NCBI RefSeq assembly: GCF_002086675.1
Contig: NZ_MVIF01000001.1
Span: 124,001-188,000, forward strand
DNA length: 64,000 nt
From: Mycobacterium persicum
GTDB lineage: Bacteria; Actinomycetota; Actinomycetes; Mycobacteriales; Mycobacteriaceae
Reading direction: 5' to 3'
Under the pieces are notes generated by a model, which saw only the letters and a program-made list of their open reading frames with translations, did not search any database and was not told the origin of the DNA. Positions within the stretch are counted from its first letter, which is position 1; the number at the start of each line of letters is the position of its first letter. Positions 26,833 to 35,200 of the stretch are shown here, piece by piece. The position numbers and the translations under genes are program-made.

Positions 26833-28413
26833 TCAGTTCACATACTTCGCATAGTCGCGAACGATGAACCGACACGCTCGAACCGTGAGAGCCATTATGG
26901 TGAGTGTGGGATTCTGGAATCCGGAGTGGACAAAGCAGGCGCCGTCGGTCACGAATACATTGTCCGCGTCCCAGCACTGGCAATACGAATTCAACACCGA
27001 ATTTTCTGGCTTGTCGCCCATGCGCGCGCCACCGGTCTCATGAATAGCCAGTCCAGGGCGGTAGAGGAAACTGGGGCGAAGCAGGCTATTAAAGATCTTG
27101 TCGACCCGCAGACCGCCCGCGGCCGCAATTTCTGGGAGCCGCTGTCTCATATGGGAAATCATATTGAACTCAGGCCGAGAATAGCTACACGAGATTTGAG
27201 CTACTGGAATCCCCCACGCGTCTTTGACGGTCGGGTCGAGCGACACATGATTTTGGTACCGAGGCCGCATTTCGCCGAACGCGGTCATGGCCCACCACGA
27301 TCTCCCGCGGCCGATCGACATCTGGATACCGTAGCCGCCGGGAAAGTTTTTTGATTCCTTTTCGCAGAAGCTCGGGATGTATAGCCCAACGTTTCCGAAA
27401 TCGAAGCCATCCTCGTTCGTACCTGGCTCGACATCGCTTTTGTGCACTTTGCCGACAAGCGTATACACCACGTGGTCGCACAGATAGCGACCGAGATAGC
27501 CCGACGATCCGCCGACACCGGCCGGATGCTTGGCACAAGCCGAGTTCAGAAGGATCCGCACGCTTTCGATCGCTGACGCGCAGAGGACGACGACTTTGCC
27601 GTAAACCACCTGCGGATTCCCCGTCAATCGCTCGCTGTATTCGACGCCGGTCGCCTTTCCCGTCTGCGCATCGATGAGCAACCGGCTCGCGACGGCGTCC
27701 GTCCGTATGTCGAGGCGGCCGGTCGCCAGCGCGACTCTGACGGGAAGCGGAATCCGCTTGTTGTCGTATTTGACCTTCCTGGCGTACGTCGCGCGGAGGC
27801 CCGGGAGACGCTTCTCGACTCGGGTCAGAAACGTTTCTTCGATCGTTGTTGTTTTCGCGGGACCGATGAACTGGCCATCGGGGCAATTCGGAATTCCTGC
27901 GGCTTCTCCGTGGACGCCGAGCGTCCGTTCGACGATATCGTAGTACGGTGCCAGATCTTCGTATGACAATGGCCAGTCGACGCCGTCTCCGCGGACACTT
28001 CCGGCTTTGAATTCGTAATTCGACATCCGCGGCGCATGTCGATACCACGTGTGCAGGCGGCCACCGAGTTGTCGGCCCCTGAACCAGAGGAACGTGTTTC
28101 CTGATGTCGTTGTATACGGGTTCTCCCGGTCGTTGACATAGAACTGCTTTGTCGTCTCGGAAAAAGCTGGGGATCGCGCCTGAACATATTGGCCGTTGAT
28201 CGCCGACTTGACGCGTGGCGCAATCCCACTAAATTTCGCCTCCGCGCCGGCGGGAAAGTCGCGCGCGATATCCAGATTCCGGCCGGCCTCGAGCAGAACC
28301 ACCCTCAGGCCGCCTTCCGTCAGCTCTTTGACAGCCCACGAGCCAGCTGCTCCGGAGCCGACGACGATGGCGTCATACGTTGACCCAGTCCTGCGCATGC
28401 GTGCTTGTCTCAT
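26833..28413 (-). CDS. GMC-family FAD oxidoreductase
   Basis: A protein of about 526 residues. The Rossmann FAD motif is DAIVVGSGAAGSWAVKEL at the N-terminus, followed by LLEAG. LWFRGRQLGGRLHTW is the flavin-contacting loop. The C-terminal catalytic region shows IHETGGARMG (His) and SGFQNPTLTIMAL (the Asn/His partner position occupied by Asn). It resembles bacterial sugar/alcohol dehydrogenases such as glucoside 3-dehydrogenase more than cholesterol oxidase. The start is uncertain: the ATG at 28413 sits too close to GGAGGG, and the ATG at 28398 is an alternative. Like the downstream aldo/keto reductase it has lower G+C bias than its neighbours. It probably oxidises a hydroxyl of the cluster product, perhaps on the sugar. 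Confidence 0.83.
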   Translation of the reverse strand: MRQARMRRTGSTYDAIVVGSGAAGSWAVKELTEGGLRVVLLEAGRNLDIARDFPAGAEAKFSGIAPRVKSAINGQYVQARSPAFSETTKQFYVNDRENPYTTTSGNTFLWFRGRQLGGRLHTWYRHAPRMSNYEFKAGSVRGDGVDWPLSYEDLAPYYDIVERTLGVHGEAAGIPNCPDGQFIGPAKTTTIEETFLTRVEKRLPGLRATYARKVKYDNKRIPLPVRVALATGRLDIRTDAVASRLLIDAQTGKATGVEYSERLTGNPQVVYGKVVVLCASAIESVRILLNSACAKHPAGVGGSSGYLGRYLCDHVVYTLVGKVHKSDVEPGTNEDGFDFGNVGLYIPSFCEKESKNFPGGYGIQMSIGRGRSWWAMTAFGEMRPRYQNHVSLDPTVKDAWGIPVAQISCSYSRPEFNMISHMRQRLPEIAAAGGLRVDKIFNSLLRPSFLYRPGLAIHETGGARMGDKPENSVLNSYCQCWDADNVFVTDGACFVHSGFQNPTLTIMALTVRACRFIVRDYAKYVN

Positions 28414-28488
28414 TCCCTCCGATGTGGTTTCGGGTGTCGCGTCGTCGTTTGCGGCAACCGCGGCCAGCGCCGCCGCTATAGCTGCTAA

Positions 28489-30756
28489 TCAGGCCGGTTC
28501 GTCCCGATTGTCGTTGGCGGCCATCACCTGACGCAGCAGTTCGTCGACGTCCTCGTCGGAGATCTTCGGCATCCGGTCAAGCAGGTCCATCCACCCTGAG
28601 CCGGCGACATCGGTGGCCTCCGACGACCCGACGGCGGGGTCCGGCCGGCAGCCGACACCGATGGAGGCGACCGGTTCGGCCGGGCTTGCGGAGCCACCGA
28701 CTGTCTCCACCGCGGCGGCAGGCTCGGCCAAATGTCCGGACAGCAGGTCGATCGTCGGGTACTCCTGGGTAAGCGTGGGCGAGAGCTCACGTCCGAGCCA
28801 GGTTTCCATTGCTGCGGTCAGCCGGATGGCACGGATGGAGTCAAGACCGTAGTGCGACAGCGGCAACGATGTGTCGATCTCTGCCCGTGACAGGCCCAGC
28901 TCCAGCGAAAGCCTGGACACGAACCACTCTGCGATCTCGGCGCGCCCGGCGTGCAGTGGAGTCGGCTCGGTTGGCGATACGGCCGGCTGCGGATCGCGCG
29001 GAGCTGGCGCGTGCCACTGTGCGAAAACCTCGAGGCCGCCGTCGAGGAACCGTTGTCGGCAGGCATTGCGCCGGATCTTTCCGCTCGAGGTCGTCGGGAT
29101 CCGCAGCGGCTCCACCAATAAGACGGCGTGCGCCTGTATCTCATGGTCCTCGGTGACCGCGGCACGAATCGCGGCGATAACCGCGCCGACGTCGGCTTCG
29201 CGGATCCGCTCCCGGTCCACCTCCTGTACGACGACGAGCTGTTCGGCGTCATTGGATGACCGCGTTACCGAGAACGCCGCACCCCGCCCGCGCAGCAGCG
29301 CCGCATGACTGTCCTGCACCGTGGCCTCGATGTCTTCGGCGTAGTAGTTGCGGCCGCGGATGATGACGAGGTCCTTGAGCCGCCCCGTGACGAACAGCTC
29401 GCCGTCCAGGAAGAACCCCAGGTCCCCGGTACGCAGGAAAGGTCCGCGCCCGGTGTCGGCGAGGAACGCCGAGAATGTCTCTTCCGTCTTGATCGGCTCG
29501 CCCCAATACCCCAGCGCGATGCCGCCGCCGGCGAGCCAGATCTCCCCGACTTCCCCGTCCGCACAGGACCGTCGGGTGTCCGGATCGACGATAACCACTT
29601 CCACGTCGTACAGCGCGGGGCCGCAGCCTACGAGCGTGACGGCGGCCGGGTGCGCCGGCGAGACGCCCACCACGTGGTGCTCACGCAACGCAACAGGATC
29701 CAGGTGTCGCACCAGCGGGACGATCCAATCGGCCTGACCGGATGCCAGCAGTGTCGCCTCCGCCAAACCGTACGCCGGTTTGAACGCCTCGGGCTGGAAG
29801 CCGCTGGGACCAAAGGCATTGGCGAACCGGTCCAAGGTTGCGGCGCGCACCGGCTCGGCAGCACACACGGCTAACAACCACTTGGAGAGGTCGAGCGCCG
29901 CACGTTCCGGCTCGCTGCTGCGTTCGACACACAGGTCATAGGCGAAATTCGGTGCAGCGGTGATCGTGCCGCCATAACGGGAAAGCGCTTCGAGCCAACG
30001 CATTGGGCGCTCGATGAAAGCTTCGGGCGGCATCAAGAAGCAACTGCCGCCAAAGCACATCGTGCCGAGAATCATGCTGATAAGGCCCATGTCGTGATGG
30101 GGCGGCAACCAGGACACCGCGATGTACGAGTCGACCCAACCCGTGGCCCTACGGATGGTCTCCAGGTTGGACAGTAGGTTGTGGTGGGTCACCATCACGC
30201 CTTTTGGTGCGCTGGTAGAACCCGAGGTGTATTGCACGAAAGCGATTGCGCTTGGGTCGATGTCCGGTGTGATCCACTCCGCGGCGGATTGCGGGTTGAC
30301 GGCGTCTACGGCACACCACTGCAGGGAACTCCCGTCGGCCAAGCCGTCCACCACATCCCTGACTTTCGCCTGCACTTCCGTGGTGGTAAGCACCAAGCGC
30401 GCCTGCACATCCGCGATAATCGACGCCACGCGCCCCATTACCTTGTCGCGAACCGGCGGATGCACCGGTACAGCGACGGCCCCGGCGTGGATACACCCGA
30501 AGAAGGCGGCGATAAAATCCAGGCCCGAGGGACAGAGGACCAGTACCCGTTCGCCCGCCGCTCCCTGTTGTTGCAAAATCGACGCGATCGCTCGCGCCTT
30601 GATGTCGAGTTCGCGATAGGTTAGCTGGCTATGTTCTTCCCCGTCGGGGGAATACCGGCAATAGTCGAATGCAACCTTGTCTGAATAGCGTTCGGCGCTA
30701 CCACGCACGATATCTGACAAGGTTGGTGGCACCGGAAACCCGCTATCTATCGGCAT
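28489..30756 (-). CDS. Fatty acyl-AMP ligase fused to an acyl carrier domain (FAAL2-ACP)
   Basis: A protein of about 755 residues. Residues about 1-580 form an ANL adenylation domain of the FAAL type with QYTSGSTSAPKGVMVTHHN near residue 177, PPHHDMGLI, YGLAEATL, RTGDLG and IPTTSSGKIRR. Residues about 605-680 form an acyl carrier domain with phosphopantetheine serine in YGLDSIRAI near residue 637. The tail WMDLLDRMPKISDEDVDELL closely matches the tail of the PKS in this cluster and looks like a docking helix. AAGGAG precedes the ATG. It would activate a fatty acid and load it on its own ACP. Two FAALs in one cluster suggest two acyl chains or alternative starters. Confidence 0.88.
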   Translation of the reverse strand: MPIDSGFPVPPTLSDIVRGSAERYSDKVAFDYCRYSPDGEEHSQLTYRELDIKARAIASILQQQGAAGERVLVLCPSGLDFIAAFFGCIHAGAVAVPVHPPVRDKVMGRVASIIADVQARLVLTTTEVQAKVRDVVDGLADGSSLQWCAVDAVNPQSAAEWITPDIDPSAIAFVQYTSGSTSAPKGVMVTHHNLLSNLETIRRATGWVDSYIAVSWLPPHHDMGLISMILGTMCFGGSCFLMPPEAFIERPMRWLEALSRYGGTITAAPNFAYDLCVERSSEPERAALDLSKWLLAVCAAEPVRAATLDRFANAFGPSGFQPEAFKPAYGLAEATLLASGQADWIVPLVRHLDPVALREHHVVGVSPAHPAAVTLVGCGPALYDVEVVIVDPDTRRSCADGEVGEIWLAGGGIALGYWGEPIKTEETFSAFLADTGRGPFLRTGDLGFFLDGELFVTGRLKDLVIIRGRNYYAEDIEATVQDSHAALLRGRGAAFSVTRSSNDAEQLVVVQEVDRERIREADVGAVIAAIRAAVTEDHEIQAHAVLLVEPLRIPTTSSGKIRRNACRQRFLDGGLEVFAQWHAPAPRDPQPAVSPTEPTPLHAGRAEIAEWFVSRLSLELGLSRAEIDTSLPLSHYGLDSIRAIRLTAAMETWLGRELSPTLTQEYPTIDLLSGHLAEPAAAVETVGGSASPAEPVASIGVGCRPDPAVGSSEATDVAGSGWMDLLDRMPKISDEDVDELLRQVMAANDNRDEPA

Positions 30757-30890
30757 CTACTACTCCTTGCTCCGATGTCAATCCCGGTTGGTCCGTGTTC
30801 GTGCGAGCGGGCGCCACCCCACCACGACCGGCTCCCTGACCCCACCGGGTCCGTCGTCGCGAACCCACCCCGGCGAAGCGGGCATGTCCA

Positions 30891-32135
30891 TCAGCCAAGC
30901 CCCCTCAGACGAACCGCCTTTTCCAATGCGTCGGCGGTGGCGGCGATACTGTCGGCGGGTTTGCTCATCCGGGTGGCGATTTCGCGGGCGCGGGTGCTGC
31001 ATTCTGGTGTGAGAATCGAACTCAAGTCGGCGACCAGCGATTGCGGCGTGACACTCGAGAAACGCCGGCCAGTGCCAACGTTGAGCCGCTTGACCGCGGC
31101 CGCAAACATGGGCTGGTCGGAAGTGAACCACAGGATCAACGTCGGGACCCCGGCCCGCAAACCCGCTGACGTGGTGCCCGCACCACCGTGGTGGACAACC
31201 GCGCGGCACGCGGGAAAAGTGGCCGCGTGGCTCACCGCGCGAACAACTTTGACATGGTCGCGATCCGGAGTCGCGGGGAAATCGTTCTCGCCGGTGCAAA
31301 TCAACGCCCGCTCACCCAGCTGCTCGCAGGATGCACTGATCATGTCGATCAGGTCTGCCATCGATTTCACCGGCCTACTACCGAATCCGAAGTAGATCGG
31401 CGGCGCGCCGGCGGCAATCCACGATGCGACCTCGTTGTCGACATCTGTTGCCAATTCCATCGTTAGCGCGCCAACAAAGGGCCATCGCCCAGCCCATTCG
31501 GTCGCCAGCCCGGGAAATAGCAGCTCGTCGTAAGCTTGGATCTCAAGCGATCCCCGCTCGCCGTTTCGTCTCGCTGCCGAGGCTGTCGCCATTGGCAAAC
31601 CCAATTCACGGCGTTGCGCCGCCTCGGCTTCCTTCGTCATCTTCCAGTACATCCACCAGGCTGCCGAAAGCGCGCCGCGGCCCAACGGAGCCGGAAGGCT
31701 CGGCAATAGTCGGCTATTGACTTGCAGTGGAACAAAATTCAGCATGGCAACGGGAATACCATAATGCTCGCCAACATTGGCGGCGATCCCGGGGTACATC
31801 CAACTTGACATTATGAGATCGGCATCGCGCGCCAGAGTTGCCAGTGTTGCGCTCATCTCGGCCCAACCCCTGGTGATGAAGTCGGCGCCCTTGTTCAGAA
31901 ACGTGGTCGGAGTCCGGATCATCTTCCAGAAGTCCTTGGCGAAATCGTCCTTCTGTTGCTCTCGCGAGTCCGGCCCGTAGGGGACCGCGGTAAGCCCGAC
32001 CGAGTCGACAAAGCCAAGCAAGTTGGGCGGCACTGCAATACGCACGTTGTGGCCCCGTCGCAGCAGCTCCAGCGCGACCGACGCGCACGGCTCGACATCG
32101 CCACGCGTTCCATAGGAGACCAGCGCAAACCTCAT
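30891..32135 (-). CDS. Family 1 glycosyltransferase (GPL GtfA/Rtf-like)
   Basis: A GT-B enzyme of about 414 residues like the mycobacterial glycopeptidolipid and Rv1524/Rv1526c transferases. The N-terminus is RFALVSYGTRGDVEPCASVA. The C-terminal nucleotide-sugar site is VVHHGGAGTTSAGLRAGVP followed by FTSDQPMFAAAV. The ATG at 32135 is the family start; the open frame above it is not conserved. It sits between the NRPS and FAAL2 genes with about 135 bp on each side. It likely transfers a (deoxy)hexose to a hydroxyl of the lipopeptide, for example one on the acyl chain or serine. Donor and acceptor are not readable from the sequence. Confidence 0.87.
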   Translation of the reverse strand: MRFALVSYGTRGDVEPCASVALELLRRGHNVRIAVPPNLLGFVDSVGLTAVPYGPDSREQQKDDFAKDFWKMIRTPTTFLNKGADFITRGWAEMSATLATLARDADLIMSSWMYPGIAANVGEHYGIPVAMLNFVPLQVNSRLLPSLPAPLGRGALSAAWWMYWKMTKEAEAAQRRELGLPMATASAARRNGERGSLEIQAYDELLFPGLATEWAGRWPFVGALTMELATDVDNEVASWIAAGAPPIYFGFGSRPVKSMADLIDMISASCEQLGERALICTGENDFPATPDRDHVKVVRAVSHAATFPACRAVVHHGGAGTTSAGLRAGVPTLILWFTSDQPMFAAAVKRLNVGTGRRFSSVTPQSLVADLSSILTPECSTRAREIATRMSKPADSIAATADALEKAVRLRGLG

Positions 32136-32270
32136 GACGGATTGCAACCTTTCATGTTGCAGCACAACACAACAACATTGTCGAGAACCAGCACATCGCC
32201 GGTGCGGCCGGAAACTGCGTGGATCGTTCGAGGGTTGCCGTTCTTCCCGTGACGGCGGTCGACATCGGCA

Positions 32271-35200
32271 TCAGAAGCGGTAGGTGGCACAACCGACCTC
32301 GATGCCGGAGCCGACGCTGATGACCAGCCCGATGTCGCCCGGACGGACCAGCTGATGCCGCCAGGCGTGTTCCAGTTCGTAGGGCAGACATGAGGAGAAC
32401 AAATCGGATTCGGTCGCCAGGTCAATGAATTGTGAATCCGGAATGTTCAGGCGCACAGCGAGTTCGGCGCGATCCGCCTGGGACAGGTGCGGAGGGAACA
32501 CGGCCGCGATCTGGGAGCAGTCAAGCTCTTCGAGCTTGAGCAGTTCCTCGACGGCGGCCGGGATGCAGTCCAGGTAGCGGGCCGACAGATTCGGGTCGCG
32601 GTCGATCTGCAGCCAGCTGCGCCCATCTCCTTGCTGCAAGTACGTTTCCAATGCGGAGACGTACTCCGGATGGTGATGGAACACAAACCGACCGAAGCCT
32701 GAGTCGCCGTCGGACCTGCCCAGGATCACCGCGGAGCCCGTCTCGCCGAGACCATACAACGGGTGCCCGCTGTCACCGCCGTTGTTTTCGATCTCGGCAG
32801 CCACCACCATCGCGTGTTCGGCTTTTTCAGCGCCGATCATCTGCACACCCACCTGGCATGCGTTGAGGAATCCGACCGCTCCATTGAGCACGTCGAAGGC
32901 GAAAGTCGTTGGCGCATCGGGCGAATCGATGTCGACATTAGCGCCGATTTCACCGGCCACCAACGCCGCGATGGCCGGTTCGGCGATGAAGTCCTCCCGG
33001 TACACCCCGGCGTAGACGATCAATTCGAGCTGTGCCGGATCCATTCCGCGCCGGCTCAGGCACTGTCTGGCGGCTTGCGTCGCGAGTTCGACTGCACGCC
33101 GAGGCCGGGATTGCTCGGCGGCGGTGCCGACCCCTTCGATCCGCACCCGGGGCCCCGGCGGTGGCTCCGGGCGTCGTCGACGGGCCGAGAAGCCGTGGGT
33201 GTGTTGACCCTCGGGCGCCCTGCGCATTCGGGCCGGCAGGTCGTCGAAGGTGTAGAGCGCGGCGCCGATCGTCTGTCCGGTGCCGCTGATACTGAACAGC
33301 ACTTTGTCCCCGGGGTTGATCCGATTGGCCCGGATCTGATCGCCGAGGGCCACGAAATGTGTGGTGCTGGCGGTGTTTCCCCGTTCACCGAGATTATTGA
33401 CGACGCTGGCCGGTTGGGCGCTACCCGGGCCGAACATTCCATTCATCGCGACCACCGCGTCGTTGAGCGATGCCTTGGATGTCTGGTGAATGACGATGTG
33501 GTCGCAGTGTTCGGGCCGCCAGCCGTGCCGATTCATCACGGCGGCGGTGTATGGCAGTAAACGCTTGACCACCGTGGCGGTAATGTTGATCGAGTCGGTG
33601 GTCATAATCGCGCCGCCATGTGGACCATTGCTTGCCTTGGCCATGCACAGGCTGCTGTACCGGCTCAGGGTGGCCATGTCGATGTCGTGGAAGCCGACCC
33701 GGTCAGTGGTGCCGCGCTCGAGGATCACCGCGGCACCGGCGTCACCAACCGTCAAGCACGCGAGTCGCGGATCCATCGGTCCCTCGATTTCCTGCTGCGC
33801 CGTCTCGGTGATGTGGCTGATGTATTCACCACTGACGACCATGGCGCACTCGACCAGTCCGGCCCGCAGGAATGCATCGGCGACGGCGACACCGGTGAAC
33901 ATCCCGGCGCAGGCGTTGGAGACGTCGAAGGCAATCGCATTGGTAAGGCCGCATTGGTCCCGCAGCCGCGCCGCGGTGCTGGGCTCGAACACGACCTTGT
34001 GCCCGGGTCCGTCGCAGCGGGAAATGTTGCAGCAGATGACCAGATCAATCTCGTCGGCCGCATACTTCGACCGTTTCAGACAGTCGGCCACCGCATTTCG
34101 GGCCAGGTCGATCGAGAATTCGCCCGGTCCGACCACTCGCCTGCTGCGGATTCCGGTCAGACGTTCCAACGGAATACCGATCTCGTTGACGCAGCCTGCC
34201 AGGACGCTCTCGGTCGACAGCACCCCCGCCGGCAGATACACACCGATGCTTTCCATCACGGTGTTACGCGTCTGCCGGCTGGTAGCGGGCACCGGCGGAG
34301 CAGTGGCGGCTGCGGCGACCCGGCTGCCGCCCTCGGAAGTTTCGGATATCTCGGATGTCTCGGATGTCTCGGATGTCTCAGCCACTTCGGGGTCTGGCGC
34401 GTCCTGCGCGGCCTTGCCGTATTCGGCGGCCAGCTCGGCGACGGTACCGAAGACGAACAGCGACTCCGGCCGCAGCGGTAGGTTGGCTGCATTCGCTTTC
34501 GCCGCGACTTCCAGGCTGTGGCTCGAGGAGCCGCCGAGGGCGAAGAAATCGTCGTGCACGCCAACGGTGTCCAGATCGAGCACGTCACACCAGATTGCGG
34601 TGAGGACCTTCTCAGCAGGCGTCCGCGCAGCGACGAACTCCGGCCCCGTTATCGGCGCCTGATCGCCGGCCGCCTTCAGCGCGCGGCGGTCGACCTTTCC
34701 GCTCGACGTATGTGGCAGCGACGCAACCACCGAGAAGATCGCCGGCACCATCGCCGCGGGAAGCTGATCGAGGAGGAAGCGGCGAAGCTCGCCGACACTC
34801 GGCGCGGCGTCCTGGGTCGCCACAATATGGGCGACCAGCCGCAGGTTGCCGCGGCTGTCGGTGTCGGCCACGACCACGCTGTCGCTGACCCCGGGGTGCT
34901 TAAGCAGTGCGGCCTCCACCTCACCCGGCTCGATCCGGACGCCGCTGATCTTCACCTGGTTATCGAGGCGCCCCAAGTACTCGATGTTGCCGTCCGGCAG
35001 GTACCGCGCCCGGTCTCCGGTCCGATACAGCAGCCCGCCCGGAACCTCCGCGAACGGATCGGTGCGGAAACTGGCTGCTGTCGCATCGGGCTGATTGAGA
35101 TAGCCACGTGCCACCCCAATCCCGCCGATGCACAACTCCCCCGGCACGCCGACCGGCACCGGTTGCTGATGAGCGTCCAAGAGATGAATGCGAATGTTGG

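Noticed and set aside
30778..30891. 37-codon ORF in a TGATG overlap with the glycosyltransferase stop
   Set aside because: No motif and no independent evidence of translation. FAAL2 has its own strong ribosome binding site.
32132..32200. Frame reading GDVLVLDNVVV just before the glycosyltransferase, reminiscent of a TauD/SyrP dioxygenase end
   Set aside because: The match is only about ten residues and is not extended on either side. Chance similarity is likely.
32152..32271. 39-codon ORF starting in a TGATG overlap with the NRPS stop
   Set aside because: No own ribosome binding site, no family resemblance, and competing frames are equally open. Could be real but not supportable.
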